From: a bacterium
Lineage (GTDB): Archaea > Nanoarchaeota > Nanoarchaeia > Woesearchaeales > UBA10216
NCBI GenBank assembly: GCA_024206195.1
Contig: JAAGZO010001228.1
Span: 1 to 64,000, forward strand
Reading direction: 5' to 3'
Length of the DNA: 64,000 nt
Shown: piece after piece, positions 53,298-62,984 of the stretch
How the letters are laid out: each line of letters begins with the position of its first letter
How positions within the stretch are numbered: the stretch's first letter is position 1
Translations under genes and position numbers: made by a program
Notes under the pieces: generated by a model
What the model saw: the letters and a program-made list of their open reading frames with translations, nothing else
Told to the model about the DNA's origin: nothing
Databases searched by the model: none

Positions 53298-55493
53298 ATG
53301 GGAGAGAATATGATTGAGAAAGTAACACGTATCATGGTTAATCCTAAGAAGATTAGGAATATTGCTACATCTGCACACATTGATCACGGAAAAACAACAT
53401 TTTCAGACAACCTTCTTTTGGGTGCAGGAATGCTTTCAGAAGAAAGAGCTGGAAAGGAATTAAAATTGGATTTCCATGATGATGAGCAAGAAAGAGGAAT
53501 CACAATTGACGCTGCAAACGTTTCAATGGTTCACGAGTATGAAGGAGAGGAATATCTTATCAATCTTATTGATACCCCCGGTCACGTTGACTTTGGTGGA
53601 GACGTAACAAGAGCAATGCGTGCTATTGACGGAACAATTGTTCTTATCTGCGCAGTTGAAGGTGTCATGCCTCAAACAGAGACAGTTCTAAGGCAGGCAT
53701 TGAAAGAAAGAGTTAGACCTTTACTATTCATAAACAAGGTAGACAGACTGATAAAAGAGCTTAAGCTTACACCAGATCAGATGCAGGAGCGATTCCTTAA
53801 GTCAATAAGCAATGTTAACAAACTGATAGGCGGTCTTGCAGAAAAAGATTTTGCAGAGAAATGGCAGGTTGATGTTAATGAGGGCCGTGTTGCTTTTGGT
53901 TCTTCATTCCATAACTGGGCTCTTTCTGTCCCATACATGAAAAAGCACGGAATCACATTCAAGGATGTTATTGATGCTTACGAAGCAAATGACCCTGAAA
54001 AAGTAAAGGAGCTTGCAAGAAAAGCACCTTTGTATAAGGTTGTTCTTGACATGTCAATCAAGCACCACCCAGATCCAGCTGAGGCTCAGGCATACAGAGT
54101 CCCAAAGATTTGGCACGGTGATCTAGACAGTGAAACAGGTAAATCACTTGTTAACTGCGATCCAAAAGGACCTGTTGTTTTTGTCTGTACAAAAATCGTT
54201 ATGGACAAACAGGCAGGAGAGGTTGCAGCAGGACGTCTGTTCTCAGGAACAGTGCAGAACGGCCAGGAAGTCAACATGATTGGCAACAAGCTGGCTGTAA
54301 GACTGCAGCAGGTTTCAATCTATAATGGTGCAAAGAGAGAAGCAATAGACGAGGTTACTGCAGGAAACGTTATTGGCTTAGTAGGCCTAAAGGGTGTTTT
54401 CTCAGGAGAAACTGTTTCATCTCTCCCTGATCTTCAGCCATTTGAAGAGATAAAGCATATTTTCGAGCCAGTTGTTACAAAGGCAATTGAAGCAAAGAAG
54501 CCTTCAGACTTGCCAAAGCTGGTTGAGGTTCTAAGGCAGGTAAATAAGGAAGACCCAACAGTATTCATTGAGATTAATGAAGAAACAGGAGAGCACCTGA
54601 TGAGCGGAATGGGTGAATTACATTTAGAGGTTATTGAAAACAGAATCAAGTCGGAGAAGGGTGTTGAAGTAACAACATCTCCACCAATTGTTGTTTTTAG
54701 AGAGACTGTTTCAAAGAAATCGCCAGAAGTAGAGGGAAAATCCCCAAACAAGCACAACAAGTTCTACATGATTGTTGAGCCGCTTGAGGATGAGATCTAC
54801 GCTGCAATCAAGGATGGAAAGATTCCAGAAGGCAGAGTCAAGAAAAAGGACAGTGCACTCTGGGCAGAGCTTGAGGCAGCAGGAATGGATTCAAAGACAT
54901 CAAGAAAAGTGCGAGCAGTGTTCAATGGAAACATGTTCCTTGATATGACAAGGGGTATTGTTCACATTGGAGAAATTATCGATATGGTACTTGATGCATT
55001 TAATGACGTTACAAGTAACGGTCCTCTGGCTAGAGAGCCAGGCACAAAGATCAAGGTAATGATGATGGATACAAAGCTTCACGAGGATGCTATCCACAGA
55101 GGCCCAGCTCAGGTATTGCCTGCAGTTAGGGAATCTTTGAGAGGAGCAATGCTGCAAGCAGGTCCAATGATATTTGAGCCAATGCAGATTCTTCGTATGG
55201 AAGCACCAGAAGAATACATGGGCGAGCTTTCAAAGCTTATCCAGAACAGAAGAGGGCAGCTAATTGATATGCAGCAGGAAGGCACACTTGTAGTTGTAAA
55301 GGCAAAGTTGCCTGTTGCAGAGATGTTTGGCCTTACTTCAGACATGAGATCAGCTACCGGCGGTAGAGGAGCATTCTATCTTATTGACCAGATGTTCGAG
55401 AAACTGCCTCACGAGCTGCAGCAGAAGATAGTTCAGCAGATTCGCAATAGAAAAGGACTCAAGGAGGTTGACGGCGTAGCAATGCCGGCATAA
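53298..55493 (+). CDS. fusA: Translation elongation factor 2 (EF-2)
   Basis: The product is 731 aa. It drives ribosome translocation. The GTPase domain has G1 AHIDHGKTT, switch elements with ERGITIDAA, DTPGHVDFGGD and NKVD. Domain IV carries the diphthamide loop LHEDAIHRGPAQ, with the modifiable His near residue 600 intact. It begins 1 nt after adk and ends 5 nt before uS7. GGAGAG between ATG 53298 and an in-frame ATG at 53310 leaves the exact start open by four residues. Confidence 0.97.
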   Translation: MGENMIEKVTRIMVNPKKIRNIATSAHIDHGKTTFSDNLLLGAGMLSEERAGKELKLDFHDDEQERGITIDAANVSMVHEYEGEEYLINLIDTPGHVDFGGDVTRAMRAIDGTIVLICAVEGVMPQTETVLRQALKERVRPLLFINKVDRLIKELKLTPDQMQERFLKSISNVNKLIGGLAEKDFAEKWQVDVNEGRVAFGSSFHNWALSVPYMKKHGITFKDVIDAYEANDPEKVKELARKAPLYKVVLDMSIKHHPDPAEAQAYRVPKIWHGDLDSETGKSLVNCDPKGPVVFVCTKIVMDKQAGEVAAGRLFSGTVQNGQEVNMIGNKLAVRLQQVSIYNGAKREAIDEVTAGNVIGLVGLKGVFSGETVSSLPDLQPFEEIKHIFEPVVTKAIEAKKPSDLPKLVEVLRQVNKEDPTVFIEINEETGEHLMSGMGELHLEVIENRIKSEKGVEVTTSPPIVVFRETVSKKSPEVEGKSPNKHNKFYMIVEPLEDEIYAAIKDGKIPEGRVKKKDSALWAELEAAGMDSKTSRKVRAVFNGNMFLDMTRGIVHIGEIIDMVLDAFNDVTSNGPLAREPGTKIKVMMMDTKLHEDAIHRGPAQVLPAVRESLRGAMLQAGPMIFEPMQILRMEAPEEYMGELSKLIQNRRGQLIDMQQEGTLVVVKAKLPVAEMFGLTSDMRSATGGRGAFYLIDQMFEKLPHELQQKIVQQIRNRKGLKEVDGVAMPA

Positions 55494-55498
55494 TTAAA

Positions 55499-56095
55499 AT
55501 GGAAATCAAAGCTTTTAACAGATGGGGTACAGAAGGGATAAAGGTGCAGGATCAGGGACTAATTGACTATGTTGTTTTAGAACCAAAGGTTGTTCCAAAG
55601 ACTGGTGCAAGGTACGCAAAACAGCGCTTTCACAAATCAAAGGTATTCGTTGTTGAAAGACTGGTAAATAAGCTGATGATTCCAGGTCATCACGGAAAGA
55701 AGCATAAGCGTTCTTCAAATACCTTGACTGGAAAATCAATGCAGGCATTAGACCTTGTTGAATCAGCATTCGAGATCATAGAAAAGCGCACAAAGGAAAA
55801 CCCAATAAAGGTTTTCGTTGGTGCTCTTGAAAACGCTGCTCCTAGAGAAGAGATTATTTCTATTGAGTACGGTGGAGCTAGATACCCAAAAGCAGTTGAG
55901 TGCAGCCCGCAGCGAAGAATCGATTTCGCTTTGAGATTCATGACACAGGGTTCTTATACAAAGTCAGTAAACACAAAGAAATCCGCATCAAGCGCTCTTG
56001 CAGATGAGATCATAAATGCATACCAGAAGAGTCCAACCTCATCAGCAATCGCAAAGAAGCAGGAAATCGAAAGACAAGCTGACGCTTCAAGGTAA
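55499..56095 (+). CDS. rps7: Ribosomal protein uS7
   Basis: The product is 198 aa, the 16S 3' head organiser. Archaeal uS7 features: KVFVVERLVNKLMIPGHHGK, ENPIKVFVGALENAAPREE, SPQRRIDFALRFMTQGSY. Last gene of the eL8 operon, followed by T-rich sequence (56097-56125). It follows EF-2, whereas the common archaeal order places uS7 before it. Confidence 0.96.
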   Translation: MEIKAFNRWGTEGIKVQDQGLIDYVVLEPKVVPKTGARYAKQRFHKSKVFVVERLVNKLMIPGHHGKKHKRSSNTLTGKSMQALDLVESAFEIIEKRTKENPIKVFVGALENAAPREEIISIEYGGARYPKAVECSPQRRIDFALRFMTQGSYTKSVNTKKSASSALADEIINAYQKSPTSSAIAKKQEIERQADASR

Positions 56096-56096
56096 G

Positions 56097-56125
56097 TTTT
56101 ACACTTTTTATTCTTTTTTCTTTAC
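56097..56125 (+). terminator. T-rich terminator of the eL8-uS7 operon
   Basis: Runs of 4-6 T separated by one or two bases follow the uS7 stop. Confidence 0.5.
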
Positions 56126-56183
56126 TTTCTAGAGGATACTCAACAAAAACATTTTTATATTGTTCAGGAATCACTAGTATAAA

Positions 56184-56567
56184 ATGGAAACCCCAGAACA
56201 ACCTGAACAAGGAAAAATGGGCTATATGAAAGACTTAGCTTCTGATCTAGCTTCTCATGCGTATCACACCTTAAGATATGAGTGCTTTTGCCCTGATCTT
56301 AAAACATTAGAAAAACTGAATATGCCTGATGCAAAAATAATAACCTATAATTTTGGAGTACTTCTAACTATTCCTATTCATGCTGGAGGGGGATACACCA
56401 TAGGAGAAGCAGTGAGCGATGATCCTGTTGCAGGTATGTGTGGGTGTGCTACAGGCCTTGCAGTATCAGTTGCCCAAGCGTTTGTAATAGACCACAGATT
56501 TAATAAAAAAAATAAAGCAGAATCTGAACTAGAACAAACAGTTGAACCATTTGCTCCTCTGGAGTAG
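56184..56567 (+). CDS. Hypothetical protein (127 aa) with a Gly/Ala hydrophobic pair
   Basis: The start is supported by TTTTTATA about 27 nt upstream (leaderless). The middle has two moderately hydrophobic stretches (ITYNFGVLLTIPIHAGGGY and MCGCATGLAVSVAQAFVI) separated by an acidic turn, which may form a membrane hairpin. Flanks are charged. Cys in CFC and CGC are notable. No family recognised. Confidence 0.5.
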   Translation: METPEQPEQGKMGYMKDLASDLASHAYHTLRYECFCPDLKTLEKLNMPDAKIITYNFGVLLTIPIHAGGGYTIGEAVSDDPVAGMCGCATGLAVSVAQAFVIDHRFNKKNKAESELEQTVEPFAPLE

Positions 56568-56683
56568 ACTCGCTTTTATTCTGGATTACACAGCTAAAAT
56601 GGGATAAATTCTGATAAAACAGGATAATTTCGTGTTCTTTCATATAAATTAATTAGAAACACTTCAAAAAATCTCAAAGAAGG

Positions 56684-56691
56684 TTTTTATA
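56684..56691 (+). promoter_or_regulatory. TATA box of the envelope-sensor operon
   Basis: AAGAAGG then TTTTTATA; transcription should begin near 56714, leaving a ~50-nt leader to ATG 56765. Confidence 0.55.
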
Positions 56692-56764
56692 TTTGAAAGT
56701 AAAAAAAAATAGTGCAAAAGGTGCTGGATGAGATAGAATATGCTTGAGTTTCAGGAAACACCAA

Positions 56765-59700
56765 ATGTCCACTATACAACGTAACAGCTTCTTTGTACTT
56801 TGTCTATTCCTTTTCATTTTTTCTTGTCAGGTTTCTGCCAGTCCAACCCTGCTTACAGTGACAAGCAGCGAATTGACAATTGGTTTTGATAATGCAATGT
56901 TATTCTCTGCAGATTGGGTGCATAATAGTAGCACTGTACGGTTGTTGATAGCAAACAATGCTAATTTTACAGACTGCAATTACGCTGTAACAAGTGGTTG
57001 CTTGTGCTATTCAGCTGGTGAAACAGAAAATCAGAGCAATTGCACTTACTTAATACCTCCTTTGACTACAAACATTTCCTGGTATGCTCAAATATGTGAT
57101 GAAAACGCAGTGTGCGATAATTCTGACACAAGTTTGGGAGAAGAAGACACCATTTTTTGGAATAAGAGGTTTGACTCTAACTCAGGAGGTAGTGATTCTG
57201 CAACAGATGTTGCTGTTGATAGCGAAGGTAATGTTTACATTGTAGGAACTGGAGAGAACCTTCTTAACGATGCATCGGGCACAGATTGGTGGTTGAAGAA
57301 GTATACTTCGAACGGAACAGAAGACATTGTTAACTGGAATAAGTCCTTTGATGGTTCTTTAGGAGATGATATCCCTTTTTCAGTTACTGTTGATGACACT
57401 AATGTTTATGTTGTAGGTAGTGCAGAGGAGCTGGTTAGTGATTCCTCTGGTTCTGATTGGTGGTTGAAGAAGTTCTCTACATCTGGTGTTGAAGATACCG
57501 CTAACTGGAATAAATCAATTGACAGTTCAGGGGATGGTGAGATTGCTTATTCTGTTGATATTGATAGTTCGGGTAATGTTTATGTCGTAGGATACGGTTT
57601 AGACCTTATCAGCGATTCCTCGGGTAATGATTGGTGGGTGAAGAAGTTTTCTAGTGATGGTGTTGAGGACATTTCTAATTGGAATAAGTCTTTTGATGGT
57701 GCTGGAGGTAGTGATACTGCTTCTTCTGTTGTTATTGATAATGATTATGTTTATGTTGTGGGTTTTGCATATAATCTTTATAATGGCTCATCTTATGATG
57801 ATTGGTGGTTGAAGAAGTTTTCCAGTGATGGTGTTGAAGATACTGTTAACTGGAATAAGTCATTCAATAGTTTTGCAGGCAGTGATGTTGCTTATGGTGT
57901 TGATGTTGATAGTTCTGGTAATGTTTTTGTAGTAGGAAACGGCGTGAATCTTATCTCTGGTTCATCAGGTACTGATTGGTGGTTGAAGAAGTTTTCTTCT
58001 GATGGTGTTGAGGATGCATCTGGCTGGAACAAGACCTTTGATGGTTCAGGAGGAAGTGATTCTGCAGCTGCTGTTGTTGTTGATGTTGATGGCAGTGTTT
58101 ACATTTCAGGAAATGCAGAGAACATTGTAACTGGCACATCTAGTACTGATTGGTGGTTGAAGAAGTTTTCTTCTGATGGTGTTGAGGATGCCTCCAGTTG
58201 GAATAAAACCTTTGATGGCTCAGGATTCCTGGACCAGTTGTTTTCTTCTACTGTTGACGAGAATAGTAGTGTTTACGTTGTAGGGTGTGAACTGTCAACT
58301 GTTTCCTTTAGTCTGGATTGGAGGATTAAGAAGTATACGCACAGCCTTTTTTCAGGAAACCTAACAGATACTTTGCCTCCGCTTTCTGAAATCATCTCAC
58401 CACAGAATGGTAGCGAGGTCAGCGGTACTATAAAAATATCTGTTTCTGCAGAAGATGTTTTTGGTATTGCTAATGTTTCCTTTTTTAATTCAACCCACTA
58501 CTTAGGATACGATACAACCCCGGATAGCAATGGATATTACTCATATTTGCTGTGCACAGTCGGCTCTTGCGCAGATAATAATCTGACAATAAGGGCTGTT
58601 GCCTATGACTATGCAGGAAATAGCAATTCCAGTGAGATAAATGTGACAGTTAATGTCACTTCAACCGTGGGTGCTTATCTAAACACAACAATAAATGTTG
58701 ATGCAAACGTTTCAACCAATATCTCTGTAAACACAAGCACGCATACAAACATCACACTGGAGCTGCAGTTGGCTTCAAGTGTTACAAATGCTTCAATTGC
58801 AATTTCAGAATTTAATGACACTACTGTTTCAGACCTGTCAATTCAGTCTTTGAATACCTACATTGAGATTGAGACAAGCTCAGAAATTGAATCTGCGCTG
58901 GATTGGACTATTATCAGGGTTTACTACACAGATGATGAGTTGTCTAATGCAGGAGTGGACGAGGATACCTTGAGATTGTATTATTACAACGAAACATCTT
59001 CTGAGTGGGAGCCCTATGACCCTCCAAACGGTGGCGTGGTAACTTCAGAGAACTATGTGTGGGGCAACAGTTCCCACTTTAGTTTTTATGGTGTAGGTGG
59101 AAAATTAATTAATGACCAGTCTTGCTCTTCTGATGTTCAATGTTCTTCTGGCAATTGCTTGTACAGCATTTGCAAGCCGTCAGGTTATGAGTGTTATGAT
59201 GACTCCCATTGTACAGGTTCTTGTTCAGATAATGTTTGCACCTCTACTCCAGCTGGTTCTTCAGGAGGCGGCTCTTATGGCGCAGGATTGACAATAGAAG
59301 AAAAACAAGAGGAAAAAAAGGAAGAAAAGAAAAAAGAAAAACAAGAGGAAAAAGAAGATCCTGAGCCAAAACAAAAGCACAAAGAAGAACCAAACCCAAA
59401 AATCCCAAAACACCTATTTGACATCAAATTAGAACTCGAAGAAACACGAATTCGCAATGCTAGCGAACTGGTTGCTTGGATTTATTTTGAAAATTTCGGT
59501 ACAGAACCCACACCAATTAACATTACTTTATTTGTATTAGATGAATCAGGAAACAAACTTGATAGCACGAGCGGGCATCTTACTGTTATAACCGAAGAGG
59601 TTGTTGCCGGGAAATTCGAGGATTTAGTCTTAGAACCTGGTAAATACACACTTGTTCTTGAGACACTTTACAATGTTGACGTAAAGGATGAATTCAAACA

Positions 59701-60043
59701 AGATTTTGAGGTTATAGACGCAAAAGATTTCGCACCGCTTGCTATGCTGTGGTGGATTCTGTTATTATATCCGCTTTATGTAGCATTTGTCTGGCAAGCT
59801 GTTAAAATAAAAAGGATTAAGAGCACAAGATCTGTAATTGGAGTGATAATCACAGGACTTCTTCTTGTGATAACTCTTGTACTTATGGTTATTAACATGA
59901 TTTATGGCTTGCCTAGTTGGGTATTTTACTTATTGTGCAGTCTGATTAGTTTATATCTTATAGCCAGTTTTTTAACAGAAGAAATATTCATCCATGAAAA
60001 AGAAACTAGGGTAGTGGAACATAACAGGGGTGTTATCAAATGA
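56765..60043 (+). CDS. Surface protein: SBBP beta-propeller, Ig-like, PGF-pre-PGF-like, three C-terminal TMs
   Basis: The product is about 1092 aa. Order: signal peptide (FFVLCLFLFIFSCQVSA), a Cys-containing N-terminal domain, six to seven ~55-aa repeats (DWWLKKFSSDGVED, NWNKSFDG, SSGNVYVVG; about 130-525) like SBBP beta-propeller blades, an Ig-like domain (LSEIISPQNGSEVSG), a PGF-pre-PGF-like domain (~620-770), a Cys-rich module, a Lys/Glu stalk, another beta domain and three TM helices near the end (MLWWILLLYPLYVAFVW onward). TTG 56744 is an alternative start. It overlaps the following dCache gene by 4 nt, placing it as the receptor-like first member of a membrane-protein operon. Confidence 0.75.
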   Translation: MSTIQRNSFFVLCLFLFIFSCQVSASPTLLTVTSSELTIGFDNAMLFSADWVHNSSTVRLLIANNANFTDCNYAVTSGCLCYSAGETENQSNCTYLIPPLTTNISWYAQICDENAVCDNSDTSLGEEDTIFWNKRFDSNSGGSDSATDVAVDSEGNVYIVGTGENLLNDASGTDWWLKKYTSNGTEDIVNWNKSFDGSLGDDIPFSVTVDDTNVYVVGSAEELVSDSSGSDWWLKKFSTSGVEDTANWNKSIDSSGDGEIAYSVDIDSSGNVYVVGYGLDLISDSSGNDWWVKKFSSDGVEDISNWNKSFDGAGGSDTASSVVIDNDYVYVVGFAYNLYNGSSYDDWWLKKFSSDGVEDTVNWNKSFNSFAGSDVAYGVDVDSSGNVFVVGNGVNLISGSSGTDWWLKKFSSDGVEDASGWNKTFDGSGGSDSAAAVVVDVDGSVYISGNAENIVTGTSSTDWWLKKFSSDGVEDASSWNKTFDGSGFLDQLFSSTVDENSSVYVVGCELSTVSFSLDWRIKKYTHSLFSGNLTDTLPPLSEIISPQNGSEVSGTIKISVSAEDVFGIANVSFFNSTHYLGYDTTPDSNGYYSYLLCTVGSCADNNLTIRAVAYDYAGNSNSSEINVTVNVTSTVGAYLNTTINVDANVSTNISVNTSTHTNITLELQLASSVTNASIAISEFNDTTVSDLSIQSLNTYIEIETSSEIESALDWTIIRVYYTDDELSNAGVDEDTLRLYYYNETSSEWEPYDPPNGGVVTSENYVWGNSSHFSFYGVGGKLINDQSCSSDVQCSSGNCLYSICKPSGYECYDDSHCTGSCSDNVCTSTPAGSSGGGSYGAGLTIEEKQEEKKEEKKKEKQEEKEDPEPKQKHKEEPNPKIPKHLFDIKLELEETRIRNASELVAWIYFENFGTEPTPINITLFVLDESGNKLDSTSGHLTVITEEVVAGKFEDLVLEPGKYTLVLETLYNVDVKDEFKQDFEVIDAKDFAPLAMLWWILLLYPLYVAFVWQAVKIKRIKSTRSVIGVIITGLLLVITLVLMVINMIYGLPSWVFYLLCSLISLYLIASFLTEEIFIHEKETRVVEHNRGVIK

Positions 60044-60972
60044 CGCAAGGTAAAATGAAACTTAGAGCAATTGTGACTATACTTTTCTTTACGTTTGGAC
60101 TGTTTGGAAGTATTGCAGGAGGATTGACAAATTATTATCATATGGAAAAAATCCTTTCAGATCAGGCCAATTATCATCTTGAGACTGCTGTGCAGTCCAG
60201 GGCGCATCATGTTACATATTTTTTGGATGATCTTAAGCATAGTCTTGAGATAGCGGCTACGCATAGTGATTTGTCGAATGATGAGTTAAGGGAGATTGTT
60301 GATATTAAGGAAAGTTTTGATGAGGTTTTTGTTTTGGATGGCTCTGGGAAGGTGGTTGCTTCTTCTGATGAGTCTCATCTTGGTTTGGATTTTTCTGATA
60401 GGGATTTTTTTGTTAATGGTAAAGATGTGACATTTATTTCCGAGGCTTTTTATTCTGAAATAACAAAGAAGCGTTCTATTGCGGTTTCTACGCCGCATTC
60501 TGGAGGTGTAATGGTTGCTAGGCTTCAGTTAGATGAATTTGATGAGATAACAACTGACAGGACCGGTATGGGCGAAACAGGGGAAATCTATATGATAAAC
60601 AAGGAGGCCAATTTGATTACACATTCCAGATTCATGAAAAACGAAATAATGGTTCAGGAAGTCAAAACAGAAAACGCAGACCATTGTTTGAAAATGTTAA
60701 AAGAGGGATCTGAAGCATATGTGATGAATGCACCAACTCAATCCTACTTAAGTTACCTTGGTGAAACTGTTTTCGGAACACACATTCCAATTCCAGAAAT
60801 AAAGGGGTGTTTATTGGCAGAACTCGATGAAGCAGAAGTAATTGGAATTTCAAGAACCAAATTTATCAAATCTGCGATTTTTGTTTCAATACTGACAATT
60901 CTTTTTATTAGTCTTGTGGGACTATCCTTTGGGAGAAAAATTGAATATAAATATAGTGGGAGGCGAAAATGA
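60040..60972 (+). CDS. dCache-domain membrane sensor without output domain (copy 1)
   Basis: The product is 310 aa. TM1 (AIVTILFFTFGLFGSIAGG), an extracytoplasmic double-Cache sensor (~35-275) with LSDQANYHLETAVQSRAHHV, VFVLDGSGKVVASSDESHLG, DRDFFVNGKD, GETGEIYMINKEANLITHS, then TM2 (AIFVSILTILFISLVGLSFG) and a short basic tail. Cache domains bind small ligands in chemoreceptors and sensor kinases, but here nothing follows TM2, so signalling must pass through partners. Start ATG overlaps the upstream stop. The central part is almost the same DNA as in the next gene. Confidence 0.85.
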   Translation: MTQGKMKLRAIVTILFFTFGLFGSIAGGLTNYYHMEKILSDQANYHLETAVQSRAHHVTYFLDDLKHSLEIAATHSDLSNDELREIVDIKESFDEVFVLDGSGKVVASSDESHLGLDFSDRDFFVNGKDVTFISEAFYSEITKKRSIAVSTPHSGGVMVARLQLDEFDEITTDRTGMGETGEIYMINKEANLITHSRFMKNEIMVQEVKTENADHCLKMLKEGSEAYVMNAPTQSYLSYLGETVFGTHIPIPEIKGCLLAELDEAEVIGISRTKFIKSAIFVSILTILFISLVGLSFGRKIEYKYSGRRK

Positions 60973-62264
60973 GATTAAGCATTTCTCTTGTAATCGTGCT
61001 TCTTTTTTCTTGTTTAATTATTTCCTTTGGGGCAACGTATTTTTATTATCAAAATGGAGATGAAACCTTAACTGAACACACATGGTATCATCTTGAGACT
61101 GCTGCGCAGTCCAGGGCACATCATGTTACCTCCTTTTTGGATGATGTTCAGCATAGTCTTGAGATAGCGGCTACACATAGTGATTTGTCGAATGATGAGT
61201 TAAGGGCAATTGCAGATATTGAGAAAAGTTTTGATGAGGTTTTTCTTTTGGATAGCTCTGGGAAAGCGGTTGCTTCTTCTGATGAGTCTCATCTTGGTCT
61301 GGATTTTTCTGATAGGGATTTTTTTGTTAATGGTAAAGATGCGACATTTATCAGCGAGGCTTTTTATTCTGAAATGACAAATAGGAGTTCTATTGCGGTT
61401 TCTACACCATATTCTGGTGGTGTTTTGTTCGCTATACTGCACTTAGATGAATTAAACAGAATAACAACAGACAGCACTGGCCTGGGTGACTCAGGGGAGA
61501 TTTACATTATTGATAAAAAGGGGTATATGATTACTAAGTCCAGATTTACTGATGATTCTGAGCTTAATCAGAAGGTCAGTTCTGTAAATGCAAAGCAGTG
61601 TTTGATGATTTTGGACATGAGCTTGCTGGAGCACCTAGAACCTACAACCTCAAATTCATACGCTGATTACAGAGGAGAACAAGTTTTCGGGGTATTCATA
61701 CCTATTCCTGAGATGCAGTGGTGTTTACTTGCAGAAATCAATGAAGCAGAAGTCTCACAAAGAGTCAGAACTGAATATTTCAATAATCTTTTGGTTACTG
61801 CAATAGGTATAACATTCTTTGTTTGCTTACTTGGCTTTTTTATCGGGAAAAAACTTGAACATGCATATATAAAGGAAAAAGAGGGAAGAACAAAAATTTG
61901 CGTTCCCTGTTTGTATATCTTTTTAATATCGCTTTTTTCTGTAGCTGTCTTTTTCTTGATTGTTATTTCTTTTTTCGACACCAGGGAAACTGTTAATATT
62001 TGGATGCACCTTCCTGATTTATTGTTCTTGTTTGTAGCTTCTATTACATTTGGGTATTCCTTGAAAATAAAGAGTGACATTGCAGCAAGGTTCATCAATC
62101 CAGGTGCAGGCTTACTTATACTTGCGAAGCTAATTGAAATTCCAGTTCAGGAATATAGTGCAAGCATCGTTTCATTAAGTGCAGTTTACTGGCTTCCTTC
62201 GTATTTGTTGATTTTTGCAGGATTCCTTTACATTCTATTTGCATTTAGGGAGGTTGTAAAATGA
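60969..62264 (+). CDS. dCache-domain membrane sensor with extra C-terminal TM helices (copy 2)
   Basis: The product is 431 aa. TM1, a dCache domain closely related to copy 1, TM2 (LLVTAIGITFFVCLLGFFIG), then a short charged linker and about four more TM helices (YIFLISLFSVAVFFLIVISF, LPDLLFLFVASITFGY, a GLLILAKLIEI helix, PSYLLIFAGFLYILFAF). No kinase, HAMP, cyclase or methyl-accepting domain. GGGAGG (60959-60964) precedes the ATG, which overlaps the upstream stop. The extra membrane part could couple to the small membrane proteins encoded next. Confidence 0.83.
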   Translation: MRLSISLVIVLLFSCLIISFGATYFYYQNGDETLTEHTWYHLETAAQSRAHHVTSFLDDVQHSLEIAATHSDLSNDELRAIADIEKSFDEVFLLDSSGKAVASSDESHLGLDFSDRDFFVNGKDATFISEAFYSEMTNRSSIAVSTPYSGGVLFAILHLDELNRITTDSTGLGDSGEIYIIDKKGYMITKSRFTDDSELNQKVSSVNAKQCLMILDMSLLEHLEPTTSNSYADYRGEQVFGVFIPIPEMQWCLLAEINEAEVSQRVRTEYFNNLLVTAIGITFFVCLLGFFIGKKLEHAYIKEKEGRTKICVPCLYIFLISLFSVAVFFLIVISFFDTRETVNIWMHLPDLLFLFVASITFGYSLKIKSDIAARFINPGAGLLILAKLIEIPVQEYSASIVSLSAVYWLPSYLLIFAGFLYILFAFREVVK

Positions 62265-62527
62265 ACTTAATTGCATACTCTTTGATTTACCTGATGTATG
62301 CAATTATTTCTATTTGGATCACGACGCGAATAATGATTGAGAATAAAAAAGTATTCTCTTTCATGCCTTTTTTGATTGTTGGAGTATCTTTCTGTTTTTA
62401 TTCCGTATTAATGTACTATGAGGTTTATGCTCATATGATCTGGTTTTTTGTAGAACTTTCCTTTGGATTGTCCCTTTTGTGGATTTTCATAACTATAAGG
62501 AGGGGAAAATATGGATTTAACAAATAG
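62261..62527 (+). CDS. Small polytopic membrane protein (88 aa)
   Basis: Three TM helices (YSLIYLMYAIISIWITT, FMPFLIVGVSFCFYSVL, WFFVELSFGLSLLWIFITI) and a basic end. GGGAGG lies before the ATG, which overlaps the previous stop by 4 nt; its own 3' end overlaps the next gene by 17 nt. No family recognised. Size and layout resemble the small membrane proteins at 23799-24364. Confidence 0.65.
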   Translation: MNLIAYSLIYLMYAIISIWITTRIMIENKKVFSFMPFLIVGVSFCFYSVLMYYEVYAHMIWFFVELSFGLSLLWIFITIRRGKYGFNK

Positions 62528-62984
62528 TATTGTACTAAGCACCTACTTTGTAGATTATGTTCTTTTTATTACTCTAATTGGAATTTTTTTTGTAGAATAT
62601 TTTAGGAGAGCAGGAAGCAATAAAAAGATGCTTCTTAGTTTTTTGCTTTTGTCAATTGCAGGGCTATGTTACGTTGTCCTTTCTACGTATAGGTCCTTTT
62701 TCGGAAGCGCGTCTGAATTCTATTTTTTTGCAACATCAGCATTCCTGGTATTTTTGATCATCATTTTTTTAGTATTAGATTACGAACTGTGGAAACATAA
62801 GATTCACAAAAAATTATTAGTATTTTTTCAGTTTTTTGTTTTGATTTATTTTGTTTTTGAGATTATACAGAGCCTACACCGCCAAAACATTTTTAAGGTT
62901 ATTATAGGATTAAATTTGATGACTGTTGTAGTCATATACTACATTTTACTTGTTAAATTCCTGATAGATACTTCAAAAAAATGA
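62511..62984 (+). CDS. Polytopic membrane protein (157 aa)
   Basis: About five TM helices with short loops (YVLFITLIGIFFVEYF, MLLSFLLLSIAGLCYVVL, FFATSAFLVFLIIIFLVL, LVFFQFFVLIYFVFEII, MTVVVIYYILLVKFLI). The strong GGAGGGG site (62499-62505) supports ATG 62511 inside the previous gene. No family recognised. Translationally coupled on both sides. Confidence 0.65.
   Translation: MDLTNSIVLSTYFVDYVLFITLIGIFFVEYFRRAGSNKKMLLSFLLLSIAGLCYVVLSTYRSFFGSASEFYFFATSAFLVFLIIIFLVLDYELWKHKIHKKLLVFFQFFVLIYFVFEIIQSLHRQNIFKVIIGLNLMTVVVIYYILLVKFLIDTSKK

Noticed and set aside
56740..56784. Short frame starting at ATG 56740 upstream of the envelope operon
   Set aside because: It overlaps the main gene start out of frame, is only 14 codons long and has no convincing ribosome site.
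57180..58330. Strong direct DNA repeats that could suggest a CRISPR-like or satellite array
   Set aside because: Period (~165 nt) and frame conservation show they are beta-propeller repeats within a coding sequence. No CRISPR array was seen anywhere in the window.
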